This document shows positions 1-9,934 of a stretch of 64,000 bases of DNA, one piece after another (the first letter of the stretch is position 1; every line of letters begins with the position of its first letter). Below the pieces are notes generated by a model. The model was not told where the DNA came from, did no database searches, and saw nothing but the letters and a program-made list of their open reading frames with translations. The stretch spans positions 1 through 64,000 of the forward strand of contig MWCT01000002.1 of NCBI GenBank assembly GCA_002070185.1, read 5' to 3'. The position numbers and the translations under genes are program-made. Source of the DNA: a candidate division BRC1 bacterium ADurb.Bin183 (GTDB lineage Bacteria; Sumerlaeota; Sumerlaeia; MWCT01).

Positions 1-1131
<1,131 letters not shown>

Positions 1132-1226
1132 ATATCTAAAACGCGAATTTCGCGTTTGCTATCCGTTTGGATAAATTGAAAAGAACTCGCACGCTTTTGT
1201 ATTAACCTTTACCTTATCCCCTATTT

Positions 1227-1243
1227 GGTTTTCAAAGAACACA
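1227..1243 (-). promoter_or_regulatory. boxA-like antitermination element in the rRNA leader
   Basis: The minus strand reads TGTGTTCTTTGAAAACC about 95 bases ahead of the mature 16S 5' end. This matches the TGYTCTTTGAAAA boxA type known from rRNA leaders, where NusB/S10 bind to protect the untranslated transcript from Rho. Position and sequence both fit; function is inferred. Confidence 0.6.
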
Positions 1244-1301
1244 TCGCTTTGAAGTGTTTTTTTCTGTGTTTATTTATCAATCATCAACAAAGCAGAAATA
1301 T

Positions 1302-1331
1302 TCCATACACAAACGCCCCTGCGCGAGTCAA
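1302..1331 (-). promoter_or_regulatory. Candidate rRNA promoter
   Basis: On the minus strand a TTGACT -35 box (1326-1331) is followed after 18 bp by a weak TATGGA -10 box (1302-1307), upstream of the boxA element. The -35 is good, the -10 poor, so this is only a candidate; other A/T-rich sites nearby could serve. Confidence 0.3.
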
Positions 1332-1698
1332 ATAAAATTTAACATTTTTTCAAAAAAATTTTTTGCGGCAATTATTTGCCCGTAAAATGCTGAAATTTTT
1401 AATGTTACAAAACATCAACTGTTCCGCTCCCAGCCCCGTTTTGAATTTTTTTTTATCTCTTTTTTAACCGCTTTTCAAAAAATATGAAAATTTGGGCCTT
1501 TTTTTAACTTTTTTGACCTGTTTTTAAGAAATTAGTGAAATTCCCATAATCGTTATTATTTACTCTGTTCTGTTCCGAGCTATATTTATCAAGGACTTTT
1601 TGGGTTTCTCTGCCGTAAATTTATTCATCCGATTTATTTTTAGGTAAATGATTTTTTTTGCTAATATGTTTATTTCAGCCGGCGTCTTTATTCTTTTT

Positions 1699-2865
1699 TT
1701 ATTTTTGAGAGAGGATTATCTCCACTCGGCGGTTGAGTCGTTGCCCTTCGGGCGTATCATTTGGGGCGGCGGGGTGAAACCATGAGCAGGCAATGGATTT
1801 GAGGCGCTGGCTTGGGATGCCGCCTGCTTCAATCATATATCGGACGACGACATCGGCGCGGGCGGATGAGAGGGCGAGGTTGTCCATAAAGGGCAGATTT
1901 TGGATGGGGACGTTATCTGTATGTCCTTCAACATCCACGGGGATGTTAGGGTATTTTTTTAGGATGTTTGCGATTTTGCTGAGCAGCGGTTTGGCGTCGC
2001 CGCCGATGATAACGCTTGCGGGTTCAAAGAGCGCATCGCTGGGGATGCGAATGGCAAGTCCGCGTTTGTCTGATAGTATTTGAATTTTTTGCGATGTGAT
2101 TTCCAAGGCAAGGGCGGTTTTGATTTCGGTTTCGGCGGCGGCAATGGAGACGGCGGTTTCGGCTGCGTCTGATGATTTTATTGCAATGGATTTTTTCAGC
2201 GATTCAATTTCTGCGTTTAATTTTTTGATATTCTCATCAGCGGCGGTTTTTGTTTTTTGTTGTTCATTTTCGAGCGCGGCGATTTTATCTTGCTGTGCTT
2301 GAATGGCGGCGTCTTTCTGCGCGATTTGGGCGTTGAGGTTTTCGATGTCGGTCTTTTGCGCGGCAAGGTTAGATTCATGCAAGGCGATTTGTTTTTTGGA
2401 ATTATTCAATTCCGATTGTAGCGCGGTTTTTTCATCATTGAGTTGCATGAGTTCGTTTTGTTTTGTTGAGATGGAATTTCCAAAATCAGCCAATTTAGAG
2501 TTGAACTCTTCTTTTTTCTTTGCGAGTTCCGCCTGAACGGCGGCGAGTTCATTGGCTATGGATTGATTTTGGCGGCGGAGGTTAGCGTTTTGTTCTGCGA
2601 GTTGTTTTTCGTTTTGCGTTCGGCTAACTTCATAGACTTTGAGTTCGCTTTTAAGGTTTTCAATTTCCTGAGCGGATTTGAGGCGTTCCTTTTCCCGTTC
2701 GGTTTTTTGTTTAAAGAAGGCGTCTTTGTATTCGTTGTTTTGTTTTTCCAATTCGGCAATACGGGCATCTTGAATTGTTTTGATGTGGCGCAGCTCTTCA
2801 AGTTCACCACAACCGACCAGCATCATCGGGAGAAGCATCATGTAAAAAGAAAGGAATCGTCTCAT
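1699..2865 (-). CDS. OmpA-family lipoprotein with long coiled coil
   Basis: 388 residues. A short signal peptide ends in a lipobox (LVGC, Cys19), so the protein should be lipid-anchored. Residues about 22-235 are rich in heptad-like E/K/L/A/Q and read as a long coiled coil. Residues about 255-388 form an OmpA/MotB-type peptidoglycan-binding domain, with TDN at 316-318, the LSxxRA helix at about 333-337 and the terminal NRRVEI. Known members tether the outer membrane to peptidoglycan; the coiled coil probably spans the periplasm. The start ATG follows AAGGAGGG and overlaps the stop of the upstream transferase gene (ATGA), so the two are translationally coupled and co-transcribed with miaB. It could instead be a motility- or secretion-linked OmpA protein, but no such genes are nearby. 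Confidence 0.85.
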   Translation of the reverse strand: MRRFLSFYMMLLPMMLVGCGELEELRHIKTIQDARIAELEKQNNEYKDAFFKQKTEREKERLKSAQEIENLKSELKVYEVSRTQNEKQLAEQNANLRRQNQSIANELAAVQAELAKKKEEFNSKLADFGNSISTKQNELMQLNDEKTALQSELNNSKKQIALHESNLAAQKTDIENLNAQIAQKDAAIQAQQDKIAALENEQQKTKTAADENIKKLNAEIESLKKSIAIKSSDAAETAVSIAAAETEIKTALALEITSQKIQILSDKRGLAIRIPSDALFEPASVIIGGDAKPLLSKIANILKKYPNIPVDVEGHTDNVPIQNLPFMDNLALSSARADVVVRYMIEAGGIPSQRLKSIACSWFHPAAPNDTPEGQRLNRRVEIILSQK

Positions 2866-3965
2866 TTGTTATTACCCTCCTTAATTTTGCGTTTGCCGGT
2901 TCGCTCTAATAGATAGATGATTAAAAACCAGCAGATGACCTGCGCCGCAAAAACAAGCGCGGGCGCAAACGGGAGATACGCCAGCGGCAGCGAGCAAAGC
3001 GCCACGCAGAGCGTGACAAGATAGATGAAGATGACCGCCTGCTTGTGTGTCATGCCCAAAAAGACAAGGCGATGGGAAAAGTGGTTTGTGTCGCCTTTCA
3101 TCAGCGGGCGTCCTTCTCGATATCTAATCCAAAGCACGCTGATGGTGTCAAAGAGCGGGACTCCGAGTATAATCAGCGGGGTGAGGACTGGCAGTCCTGT
3201 GGGAACACCGGGTTTATAATAGGTTGTCTGCGCGGTGAGCGCGGCTATCATATATCCGATAAAAAGGCTGCCGGCATCGCCCATGAAGAGCCGCGATTTG
3301 ATAAAGTTGAAATACCAAAAACCGAGGACGGCGCCCGCCAGCACAAAGAGGAGCGCCGTGACGAAAACATCGTGCTCCCGCCATGCCACGCTGCCAAGCA
3401 CAAGCGAAACAATCGCGGCAATGCCGCTGGAAAGCCCGTCCATATTATCCATAAAATTAAATGAATTGGTCAGGAGCACGACCCAGAAGACGGTCAGCAT
3501 GGCGCCGAGCCATGACGGCAGGAACAGATGAATGCGGATTCCCGCCATTAAAAGGGCAAGCGAGGAAACAATCTGCCAGAAGAGTTTTGTCCATGGGCGC
3601 ATGGTGATGCGGTCATCCACAACTCCCGCCGCGAAAATGACGGCGGAGCCGATTAACAGCCATAAAATTTTGTGCGCAACGAATGGGATGTTGGCAATGA
3701 ATTTGGACACATCGTCGTGAAAAAGGCTTGAGCGATAGGCGATATAAGCAAGGCACAAGCCAACAAAAAAGACGAGCATAAAGCTGGCAAAAATGGCGAC
3801 GCCGCCTGAGCGGGATTTTGTTTCGTTGTGGATTTTTCCCTGTTGAGGTCTATCCAGCAAAGAGAGTTTTCTGCCAAGGCGATCGGCGAGGGGGGTGAGT
3901 ATTAAGGAAATCAACAAGGTTGCGGTGAATAAAACCGGATAGATGATAATCCACGTGAATTTCAT
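2862..3965 (-). CDS. Undecaprenyl-phosphate sugar-1-phosphate transferase (WecA/TagO/MraY family)
   Basis: 367 residues and many hydrophobic segments, a polytopic inner-membrane enzyme. Family motifs are present in order: VDD at 116-118, NFMDNMDG at 170-177, MGDAG at 228-232 and a cytoplasmic HFSHR near 295-299. The last is the WecA/TagO-type histidine motif, not the HHH of MraY, and a true mraY lies elsewhere in the window. The enzyme is expected to load a HexNAc-1-phosphate onto undecaprenyl phosphate and so start synthesis of a surface polymer (O-antigen, common antigen or teichoic-type). The start was placed at the ATG behind AAAGGTGATG, which overlaps the miaB stop; a longer frame upstream adds 30 unlikely residues. 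The exact sugar cannot be read from sequence. Confidence 0.85.
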   Translation of the reverse strand: MKFTWIIIYPVLFTATLLISLILTPLADRLGRKLSLLDRPQQGKIHNETKSRSGGVAIFASFMLVFFVGLCLAYIAYRSSLFHDDVSKFIANIPFVAHKILWLLIGSAVIFAAGVVDDRITMRPWTKLFWQIVSSLALLMAGIRIHLFLPSWLGAMLTVFWVVLLTNSFNFMDNMDGLSSGIAAIVSLVLGSVAWREHDVFVTALLFVLAGAVLGFWYFNFIKSRLFMGDAGSLFIGYMIAALTAQTTYYKPGVPTGLPVLTPLIILGVPLFDTISVLWIRYREGRPLMKGDTNHFSHRLVFLGMTHKQAVIFIYLVTLCVALCSLPLAYLPFAPALVFAAQVICWFLIIYLLERTGKRKIKEGNNK

Positions 3966-5320
3966 AACATCACCTTTTGTGTGTCGGGGGTTGTGATTTG
4001 ATGAGCGGGGGATGAGGATATTTCTCCTATTAATGTATGCGCGGTCGAGCGGCATATACGGACGGGGACTATTTTGCCTATCAGCATGGCATCGCCGGCA
4101 AAGACCACTGTTCGCCCTCCCCTGTCCTTGCCAGCGAGATCGCGCGGGTTGCGTGCGGATGCGCGCTCAACAAGGACTTCAAGGATTTCGCCGATGAGCG
4201 AGGCGTTTTTTTCCGCGCTGATTTTTTCCTGAAGATGTATCAACTCCGCCACGCGCTCCTTTTTGACTTCGAGCGGGACGTTATCTGAATATTCGGCGGC
4301 GGCGGTGCCGGGGCGAACTGAATAAATAAATGTAAATGCGGCATCCCAACGGACTTCTCGGCAGAGTTTTAATGTCTCTTGAAAATCGGCGTTGGTTTCA
4401 CCGGGGAATCCAACAAGAAGATCGGTAGTTAAGACAACGTTTGGGATTTCCGCGCGAATGCGGGCGGCAAGGTTAAGGTAATCATCGCGGGTGTATTTGC
4501 GATTCATGCGGTTGAGGACGGCATCGGCGCCGGATTGCGCCGGCAGATGAAAATGTTCGCAGACATGTTCAAGGTTTGCCATAGCGCATATCAATTTTGG
4601 GGAGACATCTTTGGGATGGGATGTTGTGAAACGGATGCGTTCGATGCCGGAGATATCATTGACGCCGCTGAGGAGGTCGGCAAAATCGGCGCCGCTTTCG
4701 GCGTCTTTGTAAGAATTAACATTTTGTCCAAGCAATGTCGTTTCTTTGACGCCGGATTTTGCAAGGGCGCGTATTTCATTGATGATGGATTTTTTTTCGC
4801 GGCTGACCTCGCGCCCGCGGACGTGCGGAACGATGCAATAAGAGCAGTAGTTGTCGCATCCATACATGACCGTGACAAAGGCGCTCAGGGATTTGTTGGC
4901 GCGTGGGATGTAGATATCGGGGATTTGAGAGTCAATATGTTCAGTCACGGCAAGCCGCTCGCTGGTTTGGGCGACGCGTTCGAGCAGCGCGGGCAGCGAT
5001 GGGTAGTCCCGCGTCCCTATCACAATATCAAGGAATGGAATTTTTTCAAGAAGGTCTGCGCCATCTTTCTGTGCGATGCAGCCGCAAAGGACGAGCAAGC
5101 GGTTTGGGTTTTGTTTTTTCCAAGGTTTCAAAAGCGTGAGACGTCCAATGGCGCGCTTTTCCGCCGAGTCTCGGACGCAGCATGTGTTGAAAAGAACAAG
5201 GTCAGCCTCCGCCTCTTTTTCGGCATGTTCCCAACCGGCGGCAAGCAGCATGTCTCCGATTCGCTCGGAATCGAGGGCATTCATTTGGCAGCCGAAGGAA
5301 TGAATAATGAAACGCTTCAC
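3962..5320 (-). CDS. miaB: tRNA-2-methylthio-N6-dimethylallyladenosine synthase MiaB
   Basis: About 452 residues. The N-terminal methylthiotransferase domain has its three cluster cysteines in FGCQMN (C11), NTCCVRD (C47) and GCIAQ (C81). The radical SAM motif YGCDNYCSYC supplies C155, C159 and C162. A TRAM RNA-binding domain closes the protein. MiaB adds the methylthio group to isopentenyl-A37 of tRNAs reading UNN codons. The SFGCQMNALDSE start and the C-terminal TRAM fit MiaB better than MtaB or RimO. The start is uncertain: GTG at 5320 matches the family's usual N-terminus, with GTG alternatives at 5329 and 5365, and none has a strong ribosome binding site. First gene of a three-gene coupled unit with the transferase and OmpA lipoprotein. 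Confidence 0.93.
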   Translation of the reverse strand: MKRFIIHSFGCQMNALDSERIGDMLLAAGWEHAEKEAEADLVLFNTCCVRDSAEKRAIGRLTLLKPWKKQNPNRLLVLCGCIAQKDGADLLEKIPFLDIVIGTRDYPSLPALLERVAQTSERLAVTEHIDSQIPDIYIPRANKSLSAFVTVMYGCDNYCSYCIVPHVRGREVSREKKSIINEIRALAKSGVKETTLLGQNVNSYKDAESGADFADLLSGVNDISGIERIRFTTSHPKDVSPKLICAMANLEHVCEHFHLPAQSGADAVLNRMNRKYTRDDYLNLAARIRAEIPNVVLTTDLLVGFPGETNADFQETLKLCREVRWDAAFTFIYSVRPGTAAAEYSDNVPLEVKKERVAELIHLQEKISAEKNASLIGEILEVLVERASARNPRDLAGKDRGGRTVVFAGDAMLIGKIVPVRICRSTAHTLIGEISSSPAHQITTPDTQKVML

Positions 5321-5418
5321 ATTTAACACCGCAATATATTGGAGTTTCGATATAATTGAAATCACATGGATGTCAAGCAGTAGTCAAAACAATCGCCGGG
5401 CGGCGTCTTTATTCCTTG

Positions 5419-5447
5419 TTGACACGGTTATTATTTCTACATGAAAT
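5419..5447 (+). promoter_or_regulatory. Candidate promoter of the DmeF-like exporter
   Basis: TTGACA (5419-5424), a 17-bp spacer and TGAAAT (5442-5447). Transcription would begin at about 5453-5455, only a few bases before the ATG at 5459, and no Shine-Dalgarno is visible, so the message could be leaderless. The -35 is perfect, the -10 is 4/6. Confidence 0.4.
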
Positions 5448-5458
5448 AAATTAATATT

Positions 5459-6388
5459 ATGCATAAGACAAAAAACATATTAGAGCCGCATCAGCATATA
5501 TTCAACGAGGGCAACAAAGGAGCGGAAAAAAACGCATGGATAGTTTTTTTCCTGACTGTCATAATGATGGTGGCAGAGATTTTGGGCGGCTGGATGTTTG
5601 GTTCGATGGCTCTTCTTGCCGATGGGTGGCACATGAGCACGCACGCCCTTGCGCTTGGCATTACGGCGGTCGCTTATCTTTTGGCAAGGCGATATACAGC
5701 AGATAAACGGTTTGCCTTTGGGACTTGGAAAATCGAGATACTCGGAGGTTATACAAGCGCTATCCTTTTGGGCTTTGTTGCATTGTATATGGCGGCGGAA
5801 TCCGTTCGTCGTTTTTATAAACCGCATTCCATTCAACATAAACAGGCTATCATTATCGCCGTTCTTGGATTGATTGTAAACCTTGTCAGCGCCTTCATTC
5901 TCAAGGGGCGTTCGCCGGAACATCCTATTCATCAAGAAAAACATTTTCATCATCAAAAAGACTTGAATATTCATGCGGCATATGTGCATGTTCTTTCGGA
6001 TGCGCTGACATCGGTTCTTGCCATCATCGCCCTTTTTGGCGACAAATATATGGGATGGAGATGGCTGGATCCTCTTATGGGAATCGTTGGCGCGGTAATG
6101 ATTGGAATTTGGATGTTAGGTTTGTTAAACGAGACGGGCAATATTCTACTGGACCGAGAGACGGACGAGGGGTTGGCTGTTAAGATTCGCAAGGCTCTTG
6201 AAGCCGATGGCGATTCAAGAATCAGCGACTTGCATGTATGGCGCGTGGGGCGCAATAAATATGCGTGCATCGTTGCCATTGTTTCATCTCATCGCCACGT
6301 TCCGGAATACTATAAAAGAATTTTGCGCCAGTATGAAGAACTGGCGCATATTACTATTGAAATCAACTCTTTGGAAGACATCGGTTAG
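5459..6388 (+). CDS. Cation diffusion facilitator, DmeF-like (Co/Ni/Zn export)
   Basis: 309 residues with six predicted membrane helices. The transport-site motifs are clear: ADGWHMSTH in helix 2 and HVLSDALTS in helix 5, giving the Asp/His ligands of CDF antiporters. Between them lies a His-rich cytoplasmic loop (about residues 147-172). The C-terminal cytoplasmic domain (about 225-309) has the DLHVWRVG stretch typical of the DmeF branch, whose known members export cobalt or nickel by proton exchange. Metal choice is an inference from that resemblance. It stands alone on the plus strand between miaB (divergent) and ftsZ (convergent, 24 bp away). Regulation by a metal sensor was not seen. Confidence 0.88.
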   Translation: MHKTKNILEPHQHIFNEGNKGAEKNAWIVFFLTVIMMVAEILGGWMFGSMALLADGWHMSTHALALGITAVAYLLARRYTADKRFAFGTWKIEILGGYTSAILLGFVALYMAAESVRRFYKPHSIQHKQAIIIAVLGLIVNLVSAFILKGRSPEHPIHQEKHFHHQKDLNIHAAYVHVLSDALTSVLAIIALFGDKYMGWRWLDPLMGIVGAVMIGIWMLGLLNETGNILLDRETDEGLAVKIRKALEADGDSRISDLHVWRVGRNKYACIVAIVSSHRHVPEYYKRILRQYEELAHITIEINSLEDIG

Positions 6389-6412
6389 AATAATCAGCTG
6401 CCGCAAATACAA

Positions 6413-7792
6413 TCAATCAAAAAGAGTTTTACGCCGACGGAGGAAAGCGGGCGAATCAAGGTCAATATCCTCGCGGGGTTCTTCCTGTCCGGCGATAGTT
6501 TCATGAAGCTGGTCATCTTCGTGCAGTCGGCGCAGCGGGTTATCGGGTCTATTGAAATTGACGATATAATCCTGCTGTTCATCTTTGAAAAGGTCGGGCT
6601 GCTCCTCTTTGACATCTTTTTGTTTTTGCTCTGTGTGGAGTTTGCTTTCAGCCGCGAGCATGGATTCGAGTTTTTCCTTTAATGTGACTGGTTGAGGCTG
6701 CGGTTCGGGTTTTAGAGGGACAACCAGCGTTGGAGCGGCGGCTGGGGCGGCGGCAGCGGGATTAGGTTTTGGGGGTTCTTTTTTTTCAATCGCGGGCGAT
6801 TTTTTTTCAGCAACGCCGCGCTTTTCTTCTTTGAAGCCTGTGGCAATGATGGTGACTTTGACTTCATCTTTCAGGTTGGGTTGATTGACAACGCCAAGCG
6901 TGATGTTGACATTGGCATCGGTTGTTTCATAGATAGCTGTGGTGCATTGATTGATTTCATCGAGTTTGAGGTTTTCGCCGCCTGTAATGCACATGAGGAT
7001 ATTTGTGGCGCCGTCAATAACGCTGCGCTCGATGAGCGGATTATAGCATGCTTTTTTCACGGCTTCCATAGTGCGATGTTCGCCTTTGCCGATGCCGACG
7101 CCCATGACAGCGCCTCCGGTTCCTGTCATCACCGCTTTGACATCGCCAAAATCCACGTTAATAACGCCGGGAATGGTTATGAGTTCATAAATGCTGCGGA
7201 CGCCTTGTGCAAGAACATCATTTGCCATAGAGAAAGCCTCCGGCAGCGTAGCCTTGTTTCCGACAACTTCAAGGAGGCGCTCATTAGATATAATAACGAG
7301 CGTGTCGCAGCATTCTTTAAGCCGGGCAATTCCAAGTTCAGCGCGTTTGATGCGTTGCGGTCCTTCAAAGCGGAAAGGGCGCGTGATGAATGCAATGGTG
7401 AGGATACCCATTTCGCGCGCAACTTCTGCAATCACGGGAGTTGCGCCAGTCCCCGTGCCTCCGCCGAAACCGGCAGAGAGGAAGATAATATCCGCGCCTC
7501 GAACCATTTCCATGATGGTGTCTTTGGCGGCAAGGGCGGCTTTTTCGCCCAGAATCGGGTCGGCGCCTGTTCCGCGACCAAAGGTCATGTCTTTGCCTAT
7601 TTGGAGTTTATTAACACAACGCGAGTATTGCAGCGCTTGGGCATCGGTATTGACGACATAAAACTCCACATGGTCAAGACCTTTGCCAATCACATTATCC
7701 ACGGCGTTGCCGCCGCCGCCGCCGACTCCTATCACCTTCATGCGAGGCTCCATTCTTGCGCCCTCTTGTTCGACAAATTCAAACTCCGCCAT
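6413..7792 (-). CDS. ftsZ: Cell division GTPase FtsZ
   Basis: 459 residues. The tubulin signature GGGTGTG lies at 110-116, the N-terminal GVGGGGGNAVDN loop at 22-33 and the catalytic T7 loop NVDFGD at 212-217. A long Pro/Ala/Lys-rich linker (about 330-430) precedes the conserved C-terminal peptide ending in SPAFLRRRK, which binds FtsA or other partners. FtsZ polymerises with GTP into the division ring. The start follows AGGAGGT by a normal distance. Last gene of the dcw cluster, 20 bp after ftsA. Its 3' end faces the dmeF-like gene with no clear terminator between them. Confidence 0.98.
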   Translation of the reverse strand: MAEFEFVEQEGARMEPRMKVIGVGGGGGNAVDNVIGKGLDHVEFYVVNTDAQALQYSRCVNKLQIGKDMTFGRGTGADPILGEKAALAAKDTIMEMVRGADIIFLSAGFGGGTGTGATPVIAEVAREMGILTIAFITRPFRFEGPQRIKRAELGIARLKECCDTLVIISNERLLEVVGNKATLPEAFSMANDVLAQGVRSIYELITIPGVINVDFGDVKAVMTGTGGAVMGVGIGKGEHRTMEAVKKACYNPLIERSVIDGATNILMCITGGENLKLDEINQCTTAIYETTDANVNITLGVVNQPNLKDEVKVTIIATGFKEEKRGVAEKKSPAIEKKEPPKPNPAAAAPAAAPTLVVPLKPEPQPQPVTLKEKLESMLAAESKLHTEQKQKDVKEEQPDLFKDEQQDYIVNFNRPDNPLRRLHEDDQLHETIAGQEEPREDIDLDSPAFLRRRKTLFD

Positions 7793-7812
7793 GACAACAT
7801 ACCTCCTAAGCG

Positions 7813-9045
7813 TTATTTGAAAAACCCTATAAACTTTATCATGTTATCCTTAATCCATTCATACAAACTGCTTCCATTAGGGGGCTGATTCAAAACGTCT
7901 GAAAACCCGTGCCGCACTAATCCAAGCCCTGTGGCATAAATCGGACTTGAAACCACGCTTGCCATACCTTTCAAATTATTGGGGTAACCTACGCGGCAGG
8001 GGCATTCAAAGGCTTTTTCGCCAAGTTCCGCAATTCCTTCAATTAGAGACGACCCGCCTGTAATAACCAATCCTGCATAGGATTTTTCGTTCACGGAGAT
8101 GGAATTGATGCGCTCTTTGCTTAAGTGGAAAATCTCTTCCATACGCGCCTCGATAATATCCGCCATTTTCTGCCTTTTAATTGTGACTTTTTTATTATTC
8201 ACAATCTGAGTCACGCTGAAGGATTCTTCGGGTCTGACAAGGTTGGTCATGGCGCATCCGTATTTCTTCTTGGCATTTTCCGCGTCAAAGGGGGAGATTT
8301 TAAGCCCAAAGGCGATATCGTTGGTGATGTTGTCTCCGCCGAGCGGGATGACGCCTGAGTATCGAATATGCCCTCTGCTGAAGATGGCTAAGTCTGTTGT
8401 TCCGCCGCCTATGTCAAGGAGGAGAACGCCCATTTCCTTTTCTTGCGGGAGTAGGATGGATTCCGAGGATGCTATGGACTCTAAAAGAATTGAATTAGTA
8501 TTATAACCCGCCTGTTTGATACACTTCATTAGGTTTTGCACGGATGTGACAGAGGCGGTGACAATATGGACGTTGACTTCGAGTTTTGTAGTGACCTGTC
8601 CCATAGGATTTTTTACGGGTCCGCTATCTGTGGAATATTCTTGGGGGATGGAGTGAAGTATTTCCCGGTCAACCGGCATGGCGAGGGCTTTGGCGCGTTC
8701 GTTGACTCTTACGATGTCGCGCCGTCGGACGCCGCCTGTGACGTTGACGATTTCGACAGATGCGCGGGAGTCGTGGCTCTGAATGTGTCCGCCCGCAATT
8801 CCGACGACAAGGTCGTGCGATTCGATGCCTGCCACGCTGACTGCCTTTTGAATGGCTTTTTGTATGGATTCAATGGTCTGATCCATGTCAATAACGATGC
8901 CTTTTTTCAAGCCGAGGCTTGGCGTGGAGCCGACCCCCAGAATGCTTAAAGAGCCATCGGGGTCTTGTTCGCCGATGATTGCGCAGACTTTGGTGGTTCC
9001 TACATCAAGTCCCATCACATATTTGCGATTAATCCGTTCCTTCAT
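7813..9045 (-). CDS. ftsA: Cell division protein FtsA
   Basis: 410 residues of the actin/Hsp70 ATPase fold. It has MGLDVGTTKVCAIIGE at the N-terminus, the SHDSRASVEIVNV-type 1C region, DIGGGTTDLAIF as phosphate-2 loop and GLVITGGSS as the adenosine loop. The last residues (LYEWIKDNMIKFIGFFK) form an amphipathic membrane-targeting helix, as in known FtsA proteins that tether FtsZ to the inner membrane. Lies between ftsQ and ftsZ in the usual order, with ribosome binding site GGAG before the ATG. Confidence 0.97.
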   Translation of the reverse strand: MKERINRKYVMGLDVGTTKVCAIIGEQDPDGSLSILGVGSTPSLGLKKGIVIDMDQTIESIQKAIQKAVSVAGIESHDLVVGIAGGHIQSHDSRASVEIVNVTGGVRRRDIVRVNERAKALAMPVDREILHSIPQEYSTDSGPVKNPMGQVTTKLEVNVHIVTASVTSVQNLMKCIKQAGYNTNSILLESIASSESILLPQEKEMGVLLLDIGGGTTDLAIFSRGHIRYSGVIPLGGDNITNDIAFGLKISPFDAENAKKKYGCAMTNLVRPEESFSVTQIVNNKKVTIKRQKMADIIEARMEEIFHLSKERINSISVNEKSYAGLVITGGSSLIEGIAELGEKAFECPCRVGYPNNLKGMASVVSSPIYATGLGLVRHGFSDVLNQPPNGSSLYEWIKDNMIKFIGFFK

Positions 9046-9059
9046 ATAAGGAATCTCCG

Positions 9060-9923
9060 CTATTTTTTTGATAATTTTTTTTCGTCTTCCCGCAAGGCAT
9101 ATACTATCTGTTTTTGAAAACGCATATCCACATATTTGAATTTCGAGAGTTCTTTTGAGGATGAGGCATACTGAGAAAGGAATGCTTCCAGTTCCGGCAG
9201 CCGTTCCAGAACATCCTTTCTGCCGAATCGAATTTCTGTTCCTCCTTTAAATATTGCAATGATTTCGTCTCTTGGGTTGATGTTGAGTTCGGACATTTGT
9301 TCGTAAAGCGGCTCGCACTGTTTGGCGATTGTGGATTGCAGATCCAGCGCTTTGAAAAAGACATCAGATTTTATAACAGCGCCGGATTTGATATTATTTT
9401 CCGGCAGCCCTGTTAGAACGGGCAAAAGATACTCCGTCCGTTTATCTGCGCTGAGCCGCTCGATAACCATTCCTTCCGAATCGGCGAGAAAAAGTCTGCC
9501 CGCTGAGATAATAATAACGGGTTTGCGGGGTTGAGCCACGATGCGCAGGGTATTGGGATATTCCTTGAATATCCGAGCCTGCCTTATTTGCGGCATGGAC
9601 TCTATCTGTTTGCGCAGGCAATCTGCTCTGAGCCGGAAGAGGTTGTAATTCTGTTTATCAAGACAATCCAGTTTGGCGGATTGCAGCAGCGCGCGTTTCT
9701 GTTCGGGATTGAGCCCGAAGACCTCGACTTTTGCGACTCTGAAACTGGGCGATTCAAAGAGGTAGAAATTGAGGCGATAGCCGAGGAAGATGGCGATCGC
9801 CGCGCCTGCTGAGAGCGCGGCGATCTTCAGGGAGATCCGCGCCATTCGGTGAACCCTGACCCGCAAAGACTCTGGAAAGATTTTTCTCCAAAATGAAATT
9901 TTATTTTCAAGCGTCGTTTTCAT
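9060..9923 (-). CDS. ftsQ: Cell division protein FtsQ/DivIB
   Basis: 287 residues. A basic cytoplasmic tail is followed by one membrane helix (about 30-50), a POTRA domain (about 57-130, starting FRVAKVEVFGL) and a beta domain. The 'QARIFKEYPNTLRIVAQPRKP' stretch (split here by function, about 117-137) is the typical end of the POTRA and start of the beta domain. FtsQ links early and late divisome proteins in the periplasm. Overall similarity of the family is low, so the call rests on domain layout plus position between murB and ftsA. Confidence 0.88.
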   Translation of the reverse strand: MKTTLENKISFWRKIFPESLRVRVHRMARISLKIAALSAGAAIAIFLGYRLNFYLFESPSFRVAKVEVFGLNPEQKRALLQSAKLDCLDKQNYNLFRLRADCLRKQIESMPQIRQARIFKEYPNTLRIVAQPRKPVIIISAGRLFLADSEGMVIERLSADKRTEYLLPVLTGLPENNIKSGAVIKSDVFFKALDLQSTIAKQCEPLYEQMSELNINPRDEIIAIFKGGTEIRFGRKDVLERLPELEAFLSQYASSSKELSKFKYVDMRFQKQIVYALREDEKKLSKK

Positions 9924-9934
9924 TGCGTTATAGC

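Larger units (their letters stand above)
1132..1698. other. Gene-free rRNA leader and upstream region
   Basis: This A+T-rich stretch separates the 16S gene from the OmpA-like gene, both read on the minus strand. It holds the 16S leader with a boxA-like element and a candidate promoter. The part between about 1335 and 1698 is full of T/A runs and shows no convincing reading frame, tRNA or strong terminator. Confidence 0.7.
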
